Assembly (NCBI GenBank): GCA_900317635.1
Contig: ONHN01000018.1
Span: forward strand, 1 to 45,224
DNA: 45,224 nt
Direction of reading: 5' to 3'
Origin: an uncultured Prevotellaceae bacterium
Lineage (GTDB): Bacteria; Bacteroidota; Bacteroidia; Bacteroidales; Bacteroidaceae
The first letter of the stretch is position 1; each line of letters starts with the position of its first letter. A model generated the notes under the pieces. That model was not told the DNA's origin and ran no database searches. It saw nothing but the letters and a program-made list of their open reading frames with translations. Shown piece by piece: positions 33,377 to 43,047 of the stretch. Made by a program: the position numbers and the translations under genes.

Positions 33377-33448
33377 GCCCTTGTAGTTCAATGGATAGAA
33401 CAAATCTCTCCTAAAGATTAGATCTGAGTTCGATTCTCAGCGGGGGTA
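33377..33448 (+). tRNA. tRNA-Arg (anticodon CCT)
   Basis: 72 nt, cloverleaf folded by hand. The acceptor is GCCCTTG with CGGGGGT (three G.U pairs, including the first). The D stem is GTTC/GAAC. The anticodon stem is AATCT/AGATT with loop CTCCTAA, so the anticodon is CCT, reading AGG. The variable loop is AGAT and the T arm is CTGAG-TTCGATT-CTCAG. The discriminator is A. CCA is not encoded (CTT follows). The gene stands alone with its own promoter. Confidence 0.9.
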
Positions 33449-33826
33449 CTTTTCTGTAAGCATAAAGCCGCGCGCCTTGGGTGCCTGTAGCATTTTTAGT
33501 GTAGTTTGCCATATTTCTTGCATCATATAATAGCGCAAACTGCTGACTTTCAAAACTTTTATTGAAAGCCCACAAGTTTTTTCCTCCCCCTTTTAAGTTT
33601 TCTGGCGAAGCGTTGAAGTTATAAATCTCGGCGGGAAATATATATTTCTCGGCGGGAAATGTATATATTCTCGGCGGGAAATGTACATTTGCCGCCGAGA
33701 TTTATAACTTCGTGGCTCTATAGAAAAACTTGCAAGCCGCAGAAAAAAACTTGGAGGGGACGCACAAAAGTTTGAAAAGCCGCGAAGAAAGGCGCGGCGG
33801 CGAACGTAAGGGAAGAGGGTAGGGGA
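33449..33826. other. Gene-free gap between tRNA-Arg and the DedA-like gene
   Basis: 378 bp. The inverted repeat structure at 33615-33711 is its main content. On each side is A/T- and G-rich sequence with CACAAGTTTTTTCC and its partial complement GAAAAACTTGCAAG. No gene is seen. Confidence 0.55.
33615..33711. repeat. 20-bp inverted repeat enclosing a 21-22-bp tandem repeat
   Basis: Left arm GAAGTTATAAATCTCGGCGG (33615-33634) has its exact complement at 33692-33711. Between and overlapping them, CTCGGCGGGAAAT recurs three times at 21-22 bp spacing, each followed by an AT-rich palindrome (AAATATATATTT, then AAATGTACATTT). The last unit folds with the right arm. It lies in a gene-free gap between the tRNA and the DedA-like gene. 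Confidence 0.8.
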
Positions 33827-34276
33827 CTATCGCGCGCCGTAGGCCACCACAATGACGGCATAACGCAGAAACTTACCAATAGCTAAGAAGAGAAGAGACA
33901 GCGGCAAGTTGCAGCGAAGAAAGCCAAGCGACACCGTCAGCACGCTGCCCAACACGGGCACCCAGCCCAAAAAACCTGCCAACGGGCCCCAGCGACGCAC
34001 TTTTTCCAAGCCGCTATGCAGTTTCTCGGGCTTCACCTTGGCGTAGCGCTCAATCCATTCCTCCTTACCAAGGGAACCTATCCAGTAGTTGAAAAGTCCG
34101 CCCAGCACGTTTCCAGCCGTGCCCCAAAGCAGCAGGCTCACGCCGTCGGCACCTGCAGCCAATAGTCCCAGTAGCACCGCTTCCGAAGCAAAAGGAAAGA
34201 CGGTGCCTGCAAGAAAAGCTGCAATAAACATGCCAACATCTCCATGCGCTATAAGAAAATCAAGAAAGGCTTGCAT
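33827..34276 (-). CDS. DedA/YqaA-type membrane protein
   Basis: 149 aa, hydrophobic, about four membrane segments. Landmarks: LIAHGDVGMFIAAFLAGTVFPFASEAVLLGLL, GTAGNVLGGLFNYWIGSLG, FLGWVPVLGSVLTVSLGF and ALGKFLRY-like AIGKFLRYAV. These fit the short YqaA branch of the DedA/VTT superfamily. Relatives in other bacteria are implicated in lipid-carrier recycling or membrane homeostasis. The exact role of the YqaA branch is not established. It lies 39 bp downstream of the next minus-strand gene and is probably co-transcribed with it. Confidence 0.82.
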   Translation of the reverse strand: MQAFLDFLIAHGDVGMFIAAFLAGTVFPFASEAVLLGLLAAGADGVSLLLWGTAGNVLGGLFNYWIGSLGKEEWIERYAKVKPEKLHSGLEKVRRWGPLAGFLGWVPVLGSVLTVSLGFLRCNLPLSLLFLAIGKFLRYAVIVVAYGAR

Positions 34277-34315
34277 AGCATTTTCGGTAATAGGGTAGGG
34301 TAGGCTGCTTGTAGG

Positions 34316-35233
34316 CTACAGGTAAAAGGCATTGGCCACGCCAAGAGCTACAAGCAGCAGGATGTTGAACACGAACCACACCGACATCGCCGCTCCCCCG
34401 CGTGCCAGCGTCCAATAGTGGGCTATCAGCACCGACGAGGCCGCCAGCAGCAGGAGGAACAAGTCCACGCCAAACTGTGGGAAAAAAGCAAAGGCCCCGA
34501 GCAAAGCCAACAGCTGCAGCACGATGGTATAGTAGGCCATGCGCACGCGGATTTTGTCGTTGAAGTTGGTGCGATAGTAGTGAAGCAGCCCTAAGAAGAT
34601 TTGAAGTCCAAGAAACCCAACGTTCACCATCTTGCGCAGTGGCCAGTCGGAGAGCCGGGGCAGGGTAGGCCTGCACTGCACGATGAAGTCGAACGCGTGC
34701 GGCAGCGTACCCTCGTAGGCGCACCAGAGCGCGTAGAACAGATAGGGCAGCAACAAACCAAAGATGCTTGCAAAGAAACTGCGCCACGTCAGCGAACGCA
34801 GCGAAAACAGCATGGAGACGTAAAACAGCGGTGCTAAGCCCAACATGAGCGGCAAGCGAAAACTGGCCACCGACAGCAACAGAAAAGCGTGGAAAACCTC
34901 GCCTTCGGGCCGCATTTTTTGGTAGGAAGCAAAGAGGAGGGCGAAAGCCCCTACAAGGCATAGCGGCGAAAGCCAGTACCAGCCCGCTGCGTGCAGAAAA
35001 GGCATAGCCGTGGCAACGAGCAGAAACGTCGTGCTGACCATACGATTACGCACGCGAAGAAGCGTGTTGCGGTTGTTCAGCTCCATGAGTGCCAACGTCG
35101 TCAGCATACAAAGTCCGAAGCCTGCCCACGAGCGCGCATCGCTGTAGTCTTCAGCGCACCAAACAACGGCCGCCAATAGGATGGCAAAAGGAAGCAGGAG
35201 CGTGCTGGTGGTGATGCGCTGGCGGAGGGTCAT
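34316..35233 (-). CDS. Multi-pass membrane protein of unknown function
   Basis: 305 aa with about eight to nine hydrophobic segments separated by short charged loops (RVRNRMVST, QKMRPEGEVF, LSDWPLRKMV, NFNDKIRVRM). It starts MTLRQRITTSTLLLPFAILLAAV. No signal lipobox and no recognised motif. The size and the LRSLTWRSFFASIFGLLLPYLFY segment fit an uncharacterised Bacteroidetes membrane family (possibly the DUF6427 group, not verified). It lies upstream of the DedA-like gene in the same direction. Confidence 0.75.
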   Translation of the reverse strand: MTLRQRITTSTLLLPFAILLAAVVWCAEDYSDARSWAGFGLCMLTTLALMELNNRNTLLRVRNRMVSTTFLLVATAMPFLHAAGWYWLSPLCLVGAFALLFASYQKMRPEGEVFHAFLLLSVASFRLPLMLGLAPLFYVSMLFSLRSLTWRSFFASIFGLLLPYLFYALWCAYEGTLPHAFDFIVQCRPTLPRLSDWPLRKMVNVGFLGLQIFLGLLHYYRTNFNDKIRVRMAYYTIVLQLLALLGAFAFFPQFGVDLFLLLLAASSVLIAHYWTLARGGAAMSVWFVFNILLLVALGVANAFYL

Positions 35234-35285
35234 GGGGGGAGCGGTGTTGGGTTCTTAATGGCTATGGGGGGCTGGGCCTGACATG

Positions 35286-35310
35286 TATGTTGCGTTGCTG
35301 ACGCAACATA
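35286..35310. other. Perfect 10-bp hairpin between minus-strand genes
   Basis: TATGTTGCGT-TGCTG-ACGCAACATA, between the 77-aa gene and the 305-aa gene. No U tract on either strand. It may be a processing site or a weak terminator. Confidence 0.5.
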
Positions 35311-35397
35311 CCGAACAAAGCGGCCAGGCATGGGACTGAGGCTTCTCGCTTGCGGCAAAGGAGCAGGCGGCATGGGACGCGGGCGCAACCTATGCGC

Positions 35398-35631
35398 TTA
35401 GTCTTCTATCTTCTGCCTTATCTTAAACAGTAAGTAGATTTGGCCGCTGAAGGTTGGGTTGGCGTAATGCAGGTTGGCAATCTCTTCGAGCTGCGCCACG
35501 GCGCGCGCCACGTCGGGCACAAACGTAGCCTCATCAAGCTGTAGCGTAGCGGGAAGTTGGTCCTTATGTGCTGCAAACCACGCCTTCAGCTCCGTTAGCT
35601 CAGCCGCCGTATATTGTTTCTTATAGTCCAT
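35398..35631 (-). CDS. Small uncharacterised protein, 77 aa (DUF6965-like)
   Basis: The start is the ATG giving MDYKKQYTAAELTELKAWFAAH. The frame stays open for 42 more codons upstream, but those cover the promoter region. The pattern is helical: PATLQLDEATFVPDVARAVAQLEEIANLHYANPTFSGQIYLLFKIRQ. It resembles a small cytoplasmic Bacteroidetes family I believe is DUF6965 (recalled, not checked). It is divergent from lysS and shares the 200-bp promoter region. Confidence 0.75.
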   Translation of the reverse strand: MDYKKQYTAAELTELKAWFAAHKDQLPATLQLDEATFVPDVARAVAQLEEIANLHYANPTFSGQIYLLFKIRQKIED

Positions 35632-35658
35632 AGAAAGCGGTTTTTCGTCTAAGAATGT

Positions 35659-35667
35659 GCAAAGATA
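35659..35667 (-). promoter_or_regulatory. Promoter of the 77-aa protein gene
   Basis: TATCTTTGC on the minus strand, 28 nt upstream of the start codon. Confidence 0.6.
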
Positions 35668-35701
35668 CACAAAATCGTATTGTTTAACAAAAACATTTTC
35701 G

Positions 35702-35710
35702 TACTTTTGC
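35702..35710 (+). promoter_or_regulatory. Promoter of lysS
   Basis: TACTTTTGC matches TAnnTTTGC, back-to-back with the minus-strand promoter. The lysS leader would be about 120 nt, long enough for leader control, but I see no recognisable riboswitch. Confidence 0.6.
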
Positions 35711-35834
35711 AACGTATAAGCAAACGCCGCGTAGAAACAAGCGGCGCTATGCACCACAAATAGCAGGCACTACGCCACGTTCCCAACGGGGAAAGTGGTA
35801 GCGGTGACGCTTGCTATGTAATAACACCAAAACG

Positions 35835-37574
35835 ATGAATATATTTGAACTCAGCGAACAAGAATTAGGCCGTCGCGCAGCCTTGGCCGAACTACGAGAG
35901 CGTGGCATCGACCCCTATCCCGCAGCGGAATTTCCCGTGACGGCTTATAGTACCGACATACTTTCCTCCTTCACCGACGAGGGAGCACAGGAGTTGCAAG
36001 ACGTGCGCCTTGCCGGCCGCCTGATGAGCCGCCGCATTATGGGCAAAGCGAGCTTTGCCGAACTGCTCGACTCGAAGGGTCGCATACAGCTCTACATCAC
36101 GCGCGACGACCTTTGCCCAGGCGACGACAAAGATGCCTACAACGTGGTGTTCAAGAAGTTGCTGGACCTTGGCGACTTCGTGGGCGTGCGTGGCTTCGTG
36201 TTTCGCACGCAAACGGGCGAGGTCAGCGTCCACGTGAAAGAGCTGACGCTACTTTCGAAGAGCCTCAAGCCCCTACCCGTAGTAAAGGAGAAAGACGGCG
36301 AGGTGTATGACGGCTTCACCGATCCCGAACTGCGCTATCGCCAACGCTACGTTGACCTCATTGTCAACCCGCAGGTGAAAGACACCTTCCGCAAGCGCGC
36401 CACCATCCTGCGCACAATGCGCCAAATCTTCGACGAAGCAGGCTACACGGAGGTGGAAACGCCTACGCTGCAAACCATTGCTGGCGGTGCCAGTGCACGC
36501 CCCTTCACCACACACTACAACGCCCTGGACACGCAAATGTACATGCGCATAGCCACGGAGCTCTACCTGAAGCGCCTCATCGTGGGCGGCTTTGAGGGCG
36601 TTTATGAAATAGGCAAAAACTTCCGCAACGAGGGAATGGACAAGAACCATAACCCCGAGTTCACGTGCATGGAGCTCTACGTGCAATATAAGGACTACCA
36701 GTGGATGATGTCGTTCACGGAACAAACGCTGGAGCGCATTTGCATCGCCGTGAACGGTAAGCCCGAAACGGAGATTGACGGCAAAGTTATCTCGTTCAAG
36801 GCACCCTTCCGCCGCCTGCCCATCCTTGAAGCTATCAAGGAAAAAACGGGCTTCGACTGCGAAGGAAAGTCGGAAGAAGACATCCGCGCCTTCTGCAAAG
36901 AGAAAGGCCTTGAGGTTGACGAGACCATGGGCAAAGGCAAGCTCATCGACGAACTCTTTGGCGAGTTCTGCGAAGGCACCTTCATCCAGCCCACCTTCAT
37001 AACGGACTATCCCGTAGAGATGTCGCCGCTGACGAAGATGCACCGCTCGAAACCAGGCCTGACGGAACGCTTCGAACTCATGGTGAACGGTAAAGAGCTG
37101 GCCAACGCCTACAGCGAGCTGAACGACCCCATCGACCAGGAAGAACGCTTCATTGACCAAATGCGCCTGGCCGACAAGGGCGACGACGAAGCCATGATTA
37201 TCGACCACGACTTCCTGCGCGCCCTGCAATACGGCATGCCACCCACCAGCGGCATCGGCATCGGCATCGACCGCTTGGCCATGCTCCTGACGGGCAACGC
37301 TTTCATCCAGGAGGTTATCCTCTTCCCGCAGATGAAACCCGAGGCCGCCGCTCCGCGCGACAAGGCCGAGGCCTACACCGCCATCGGCGTGCCCGAGGCA
37401 CTCGTTCCCGTGCTACAAAAAGTGGGCTACAACCTCGTGAAGGATCTCGCCGACGTCAACCCGCAAAAGGTGCAACAGCAAATAGGCGAATTGGCAAAGA
37501 AATACAAAAACATCGTCGAGATACAGCGGCCCTCGCTTGAAGAGATAGCTGCCTGGCAAGAGAAATTAGCATAA
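35835..37574 (+). CDS. lysS: Lysyl-tRNA synthetase, class II
   Basis: 579 aa from [29 protein letters not shown]. The N-terminal OB-fold anticodon domain is at about 50-165 ([23 protein letters not shown]). The class II motifs are motif 1 ([26 protein letters not shown]), motif 2 ([26 protein letters not shown]) and motif 3 ([15 protein letters not shown]). After [12 protein letters not shown], where E. coli LysS ends, a 75-residue C-terminal extension follows ([20 protein letters not shown]...[10 protein letters not shown]). It resembles a helix-hairpin-helix tail usual in Bacteroidetes LysS. It charges tRNA-Lys. gpsA follows 52 bp downstream. Confidence 0.96.
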   Translation: MNIFELSEQELGRRAALAELRERGIDPYPAAEFPVTAYSTDILSSFTDEGAQELQDVRLAGRLMSRRIMGKASFAELLDSKGRIQLYITRDDLCPGDDKDAYNVVFKKLLDLGDFVGVRGFVFRTQTGEVSVHVKELTLLSKSLKPLPVVKEKDGEVYDGFTDPELRYRQRYVDLIVNPQVKDTFRKRATILRTMRQIFDEAGYTEVETPTLQTIAGGASARPFTTHYNALDTQMYMRIATELYLKRLIVGGFEGVYEIGKNFRNEGMDKNHNPEFTCMELYVQYKDYQWMMSFTEQTLERICIAVNGKPETEIDGKVISFKAPFRRLPILEAIKEKTGFDCEGKSEEDIRAFCKEKGLEVDETMGKGKLIDELFGEFCEGTFIQPTFITDYPVEMSPLTKMHRSKPGLTERFELMVNGKELANAYSELNDPIDQEERFIDQMRLADKGDDEAMIIDHDFLRALQYGMPPTSGIGIGIDRLAMLLTGNAFIQEVILFPQMKPEAAAPRDKAEAYTAIGVPEALVPVLQKVGYNLVKDLADVNPQKVQQQIGELAKKYKNIVEIQRPSLEEIAAWQEKLA

Positions 37575-37626
37575 TGGGATGCCCCGAGGCATCTGCATCG
37601 ATGACAACACACATAAACACCTCACT

Positions 37627-38655
37627 ATGATAGGACGCATCGCCATTATGGGCAGCGGCAGTTGGGCCACAGCCATTGCCAAAATTGTTCTTGAAAGCCT
37701 CAAGAACAAGGCTGGTTCGGCCTCTGCTGCAGGTAGTGGTGAAGAGCTGACGTGGTATATGCGGCGGCAGGACTCCATCGATGAGTTCCGCCGCCTACGC
37801 CATAATCCCTCCTACCTCACCAGCGTGCAGTTCGACATACGTCGCATCCACTTCACCGCCGACATCAACGAGGCGGTGCGTCGCGCCGACACGCTCATCT
37901 TCGTCACGCCCTCGCCCTATCTGAAAAACCACCTGCGCAAACTGCGCGTGAAGCTGCAAGATAAAAACATCATCACGGCCATTAAAGGCATCGTGCCCGA
38001 CGAAGAGCTACCCGTCAGCGAATTTTTCCGTCAGGTTTATAACGTACCCGATGAGCACCTGGCCGTCATCGGCGGGCCCAGCCACGCCGAAGAGGTGGCC
38101 TTAGGCCGCCTGACCTACCTCACCATTGGCGGCATTGACGAGAAACTGACGAAGACCTTTGCCGACTTCATGGCCAGCAGCTACGTCAAGACAAAGACCA
38201 GTGCCGACATAACGGGCATAGAATATGCCAGCGTCCTGAAAAACGTGTACGCCATTGCCGCCGGCATTTGCAACGGCCTGAAATACGGCGACAACTTCCA
38301 AGCCGTGCTCATGTCGAACGCCGTGCAGGAAACGGCGCGCTTCCTAAAAGCCGTCTATCCCATCGAGCGCAACGTCTACGACTCCGTCTATCTGGGCGAC
38401 CTGCTCGTGACGGGCTACTCGCAATTCTCGCGCAACCGCGTCTTTGGCACCATGGTGGGCCGCGGCTACAGCGTAAAGGCCGCACAGATAGAAATGGAAA
38501 TGATAGCCGAGGGCTACTACGGCACGCAAACGATGAAGCAACTCAACCGCCACTTCCACGTGCCTATGCCCATCCTCGACACCATTTACGAAATACTTTA
38601 CCAACGCGCCGTCCCTGCCGAAGCCATTCGCAACCTGACGGAAACGTTCAGATAA
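37627..38655 (+). CDS. gpsA: NAD(P)H-dependent glycerol-3-phosphate dehydrogenase
   Basis: 342 aa from MIGRIAIMGSGSWATAIAKI (Rossmann GxGSWxTA). Other family motifs: NPSYL, FVTPSPYLKNHLR, AIKGIVPDEELPVSEFF, VIGGPSHAEEVALGRLT, ADITGIEYASVLKNVYAIAAGICNGLKYGDN and GDLLVTGYSQFSRNR. It makes sn-glycerol 3-phosphate for phospholipid synthesis. A loop of about 15 small residues after the first helix (NKAGSASAAGSGEEL) is longer than usual. It follows lysS by 52 bp, and the endonuclease gene starts 39 bp after it. Confidence 0.95.
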   Translation: MIGRIAIMGSGSWATAIAKIVLESLKNKAGSASAAGSGEELTWYMRRQDSIDEFRRLRHNPSYLTSVQFDIRRIHFTADINEAVRRADTLIFVTPSPYLKNHLRKLRVKLQDKNIITAIKGIVPDEELPVSEFFRQVYNVPDEHLAVIGGPSHAEEVALGRLTYLTIGGIDEKLTKTFADFMASSYVKTKTSADITGIEYASVLKNVYAIAAGICNGLKYGDNFQAVLMSNAVQETARFLKAVYPIERNVYDSVYLGDLLVTGYSQFSRNRVFGTMVGRGYSVKAAQIEMEMIAEGYYGTQTMKQLNRHFHVPMPILDTIYEILYQRAVPAEAIRNLTETFR

Positions 38656-38694
38656 ATGCTCGCTCCAAAAAGCCAAACAAAACCATAACATACA

Positions 38695-41600
38695 ATGAAA
38701 CGCTACTTTTCTCTCTTAGTAGTCTTTGCGCTCGCGGCAATGGCATGGGCGCAACATACGAACCTGACATCGTACTATAGTGCGGCAGATGGTAAATGTG
38801 GTGCAACGCTGAAGACAGCTCTGCGCGACATCATCAGAACACACACCGACCTTGGTTACGATGGTTTGTGGACTGCCTACCACACCACCGATAAGCGCGC
38901 TGATGGTAAGCTCTACGACATCTACTCCAACACAACGAACTACGTCATAGGAGGCACCGCGCAGGGTGCCAACTACTCTAAGGAAGGCGAGTCCTACAAC
39001 CGCGAGCACCTTATCCCGCAGAGCGTGTTCAACGAAAAAAGCCCGATGAAGGCCGATGCGCATTTCGTATATCCCGCTGACGGATACATAAACAATATGC
39101 GCAGCAACTATCCTTTCGGCACGGTGGGAACTGTCACTACGACCTCCAACAACGACTATAGCAAGTTGGGTAGTGCTGCCAGTTCATTAGGCTATTCGGG
39201 TACGGTCTTTGAACCCAACGATGAATACAAGGGAGATATAGCCCGTGCTATCTTGTATTTCGTCACGTGTTACGAGTCTGAACTTACAAGTTCAGAATGG
39301 AAGACATTTGCCATGTTCGATAAGACGTCGTACCCATCCCTCACTACGTGGGCTACGACGCTTTTGTTGGCATGGTCGGCAGCCGATCCCGTCAGCCAAA
39401 AGGAGATAGACCGCAACGATGCCGTGGATGCGTTGCAAGGCAACCGCAACCCCTTCGTTGACTATCCTGGCATAGAACAGTATATTTGGGGTGATATGAA
39501 GACCACCAACGTAAACCTCGCTGACCTTGCCAGCGGTTCTGCAAGCGTTATACGCCCAGTAATCAGCCCCAACGGAGGAACATTCTCCAGCTCGCAGAGC
39601 GTTACTATCACCTGCGCAACGTCAGGAGCAACAATATATTATACGCTTGACGGAACAACGCCTACCAACAGCAGTACGGCCTATACAGGACCTATCGCAC
39701 TGACCTCTACCACCACGCTAAAAGCCATTGCCTACGTTGGCAGCAATGCCAGCAGCGTGGCTACGGCCACATTCACTAAGTCGAGCAGCGGCGGTAGCGT
39801 AGGCACATTGCTCTACGAGAGCTTCAGCGGATACACCAGCAGCAATGACGGAACGGCTGCCATTGCCACCGATAATGCAAACCTCGATTATTCATCATGG
39901 ACATCGTTCGACCGCCTCTACTTTGGAAAAAATGGTTGCGGTAAGATGGGGTCAGGCAACAATGCTGGTTCCATGACAGCAAGCAACCTTCCTCTAACGG
40001 GCGACGGCACACTGACATTCAAGGTACAGAAATACGGAACTGATACGGAAACAACACTTGGTGTGACAGTTACTGGAGCTACTGCGACAGGCGACCTCAC
40101 CGTCACACCGCAGTCCGCTTGGACCGACTACACCGTCAACCTGACCGATGGCACGGGTAGCGTGAGCATTAGCTTTGCTACTTCTGCCAAACGTGCATAC
40201 ATTGACGAAATTAAGTTGGTTGCCGCTGGTAGCGAAGTAACAGCACCCGACGCTCCCGTCTTCTCGCCCAACGGCGGCTCGTTCACAACGTCGCAAGACG
40301 TAACCATTACGTGCGCTACGGAAGGCACGACCATCTATTACACCACCGACGGCACAACACCTACGCAGAGTAGCACCCAGTATAGCGGTATTATCACGCT
40401 GCAAGCTACTACAACCCTCACTGCCGTTGCCATCGACGGCGATGGTAACGCCAGTGACGTCTCCACGGCCACCTTTACCAAGACGGGTAGCGGCACCACC
40501 GAAACGCAACTTCTCTACGAAAGTTTCAGTGGCTACTCTGGCACGTCAGATAGTGGTACTGCACTCACTACGTCAAGCAGCGAACTAGATTATAAGAGCT
40601 GGGGAACCCTGACAAATATATATCCTGGCGGTACCACAGAAGGCTATGGTGGTGGTGCTTACGGAAAAATGGGAACTAGCTCAAAAAATGGTTCATTAAC
40701 AGCCAGCGGTATAGCACTAACTGGTGCTGGCACACTGACCTTCATGGTAAGGAAATGGGATTCTGTTACACTCAACGTTACCGTAACGGGTGCTACTGCA
40801 ACGGGCGATGTGAGCATTACGCCTACCGACACGTGGACGAAATACACTGTTAATCTTACTGAGGGTAACGGCGATGTGAGCATAACATTCGCTACCTCCT
40901 CAAAACGTGCACGCATTGACGAGATAGAACTCATTGCCGGAGCTGTAGAAGAAGCTACGCCTGCTGACCCAACGTTTGGCGTAGCTGCCGGAACTTACAC
41001 GCCTACCCAAACATTCTCTTTAGCTTGCGCTACGACAGGAGCCAATATCTATTATACTACAGACGGAAGTACGCCCTCAAGCAGCAACGGCACGCTCTAC
41101 ACCGCTGCATTCACTTTGCCTTCTGTAGGAACCTACACCGTGAAGGCCATCGCCGTCAGCAGTGGCGGAACAAAGTATAGCAGTGTTGTTTCCCGCACAT
41201 ACACCATTGAAGAAGCAACGCCCGCCGACCCGACTTTCTCGCCGGCAGCCGGCACATATAAGGCGGCACAGAGCATCACGCTGGCGTGCGCAACGAGCGG
41301 TGCCGTTATTCACTATACTACGGACGGCACCGAACCAACGGCTTCCTCGCCAACCTACAGCAGTGCTATCAGCCTGAGCACGAATGGCACTTACACCATA
41401 AAGGCCATTGCCGTGAGCGCAGGCGGTACGAAAACGAGCGGCGTAGCTACGGCAACCTATACTATCAACATCCCCACTCCTCCCGCCGCCCCGAACTTCA
41501 GCCTCGCAGGTGGTACGTACACCACGCCGCAGAGCATACAAGTCGTGGCCGAAGAGGGATGCACAATTACGTACTATTGGGGAACTAACAGCAGCAATGA

Positions 41601-43044
41601 GCCCTCAGTGAATTACACTGGTGCGGTCGTACTTAACTCCGCTGGCACTTACTACCTCAAAGCATACGCCACAAAGGATGGTGTTGATAGCAACGTAACG
41701 GAGGCAACGTATATCTATACGCCAACAACGAGCGGATATTCAAGCACGAAGTTCGTGAAAGCAACAAGCACCAACGACCTTGTGGCTGACCGCCCCTGCC
41801 TCATTGTGTGCGAAGCGCAAGATGGTGCTTTACAAAGCATATCTTCTAATAAAGGAACACTTACCGGAGTTACTATTTCTAACAACGAGATAGATATCAG
41901 CAGTCTCACTACTAAACCTAATGTATATACTCTGGGAACATCCACATCGAGCAGTGTAAGTTATTGGACATTTAAAAATAATAGCAACTACATCAAAGCA
42001 TCTGGTTCAAGTTCCACTAACCTAACAACTGAAACAAGCCTTTCTAATAATAGCCGCTGGTCGGTATCCATTAGCAGTGGTGATGCTGATGCCTCAATAG
42101 TAGCACAAGCAAGTAGCTCCCGTCTGCTCCTCTTCCAAACCGGACAAGGCATCAAAAACTACGCCAGCAGCAACGTAGGTGCTACTAACTACAGTACCGT
42201 CCAAATCTACGTGGGTGAACTTGTAAGCTCCACGCCCGCCGCCTCCACCCTCACCGCCGGTCTCTACCGCATCAAAGACGCTGTAGGCTACCTCTGCGTG
42301 GACACGAACGGCACGCTGACGAAGACCTCCGACGCGAGCGACCTCGGCACCATCTTCAAGGTGGCGGGCAGCGAAGGCACCTACCAGCTCGAAGCGCAAG
42401 GCAAGAGCGTCGCATCCTTCAACGGCACGACCGTGACGCTGGGCGATAATACCACCGTCAGCCTCACCGACGGATCGAACAACCAATACATCAGCGTAGG
42501 TAACGATACGTACATCAACGCCGACGGGAAGGCCGCTGCGGTTGGTGCTGAATGGACGTTCGAAGAAATCACCACGAGCAACGCAGCATCCAACGCACCC
42601 ACCCTTGAGCTGAAGCAGCCCACGAGCGGTGACGTACCCACGGGCGATGCCCTCTACAGCACGTTCTACGCCGACTTCCCCTTCACCGTTACGGGCGACG
42701 ACGTAATCGTCTATACGATGAACAGCAAATACAAGAGCGTAGAAGTGTCTGCTGGCACCACCATCCCTGCTGGCACGGCCGTACTGATACAGGCCAGTTC
42801 TGCTGACGTGAAAATCGTGCCTAAGTACGATGCACTCGACGCTACGCTACCAGAGGCTAATCAGGGCAACATCCTGCGCGGCACGTGTCAACCCGTTAGC
42901 ATCGCAAGCCTCAATCTGCAGAGCAACCAAAAGATACTCGTGTTCAATGGTAAGAACAACACACCCTCGTTCTATCCGCTCGACACCACCAAGGTATCGA
43001 CGCTGAGTGCCAACAGAGTGTATATCATCTATCCAGCCAACTAA
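38695..43044 (+). CDS. Secreted endonuclease I with five chitobiase-like and two jelly-roll repeats
   Basis: 1449 aa with a signal peptide at 1-19. Residues 20-275 are an endonuclease I (EndA/Vvn) domain of the His-Me finger type: ESYNREHLIPQSVF with His105, then ADAHFVYPADGYINNMRSNYPFG with Asn133/Asn134. Then come a chitobiase/hexosaminidase C-terminal-like repeat (about 288-362, IYYTLDGTTPT), a jelly-roll repeat (371-512, LLYESFSGY...AYIDEIKLVA), a second chitobiase-like repeat (520-597), a second jelly-roll (606-740) and three more chitobiase-like repeats to about 995. The C-terminal 450 residues hold beta-rich segments ending AGTTIPAGTAVLIQ...NRVYIIYPAN, similar to tails of Prevotella secreted enzymes. 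The many repeats suggest a long surface stalk. It probably degrades extracellular DNA. Confidence 0.88.
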   Translation: MKRYFSLLVVFALAAMAWAQHTNLTSYYSAADGKCGATLKTALRDIIRTHTDLGYDGLWTAYHTTDKRADGKLYDIYSNTTNYVIGGTAQGANYSKEGESYNREHLIPQSVFNEKSPMKADAHFVYPADGYINNMRSNYPFGTVGTVTTTSNNDYSKLGSAASSLGYSGTVFEPNDEYKGDIARAILYFVTCYESELTSSEWKTFAMFDKTSYPSLTTWATTLLLAWSAADPVSQKEIDRNDAVDALQGNRNPFVDYPGIEQYIWGDMKTTNVNLADLASGSASVIRPVISPNGGTFSSSQSVTITCATSGATIYYTLDGTTPTNSSTAYTGPIALTSTTTLKAIAYVGSNASSVATATFTKSSSGGSVGTLLYESFSGYTSSNDGTAAIATDNANLDYSSWTSFDRLYFGKNGCGKMGSGNNAGSMTASNLPLTGDGTLTFKVQKYGTDTETTLGVTVTGATATGDLTVTPQSAWTDYTVNLTDGTGSVSISFATSAKRAYIDEIKLVAAGSEVTAPDAPVFSPNGGSFTTSQDVTITCATEGTTIYYTTDGTTPTQSSTQYSGIITLQATTTLTAVAIDGDGNASDVSTATFTKTGSGTTETQLLYESFSGYSGTSDSGTALTTSSSELDYKSWGTLTNIYPGGTTEGYGGGAYGKMGTSSKNGSLTASGIALTGAGTLTFMVRKWDSVTLNVTVTGATATGDVSITPTDTWTKYTVNLTEGNGDVSITFATSSKRARIDEIELIAGAVEEATPADPTFGVAAGTYTPTQTFSLACATTGANIYYTTDGSTPSSSNGTLYTAAFTLPSVGTYTVKAIAVSSGGTKYSSVVSRTYTIEEATPADPTFSPAAGTYKAAQSITLACATSGAVIHYTTDGTEPTASSPTYSSAISLSTNGTYTIKAIAVSAGGTKTSGVATATYTINIPTPPAAPNFSLAGGTYTTPQSIQVVAEEGCTITYYWGTNSSNEPSVNYTGAVVLNSAGTYYLKAYATKDGVDSNVTEATYIYTPTTSGYSSTKFVKATSTNDLVADRPCLIVCEAQDGALQSISSNKGTLTGVTISNNEIDISSLTTKPNVYTLGTSTSSSVSYWTFKNNSNYIKASGSSSTNLTTETSLSNNSRWSVSISSGDADASIVAQASSSRLLLFQTGQGIKNYASSNVGATNYSTVQIYVGELVSSTPAASTLTAGLYRIKDAVGYLCVDTNGTLTKTSDASDLGTIFKVAGSEGTYQLEAQGKSVASFNGTTVTLGDNTTVSLTDGSNNQYISVGNDTYINADGKAAAVGAEWTFEEITTSNAASNAPTLELKQPTSGDVPTGDALYSTFYADFPFTVTGDDVIVYTMNSKYKSVEVSAGTTIPAGTAVLIQASSADVKIVPKYDALDATLPEANQGNILRGTCQPVSIASLNLQSNQKILVFNGKNNTPSFYPLDTTKVSTLSANRVYIIYPAN

Positions 43045-43047
43045 GCG

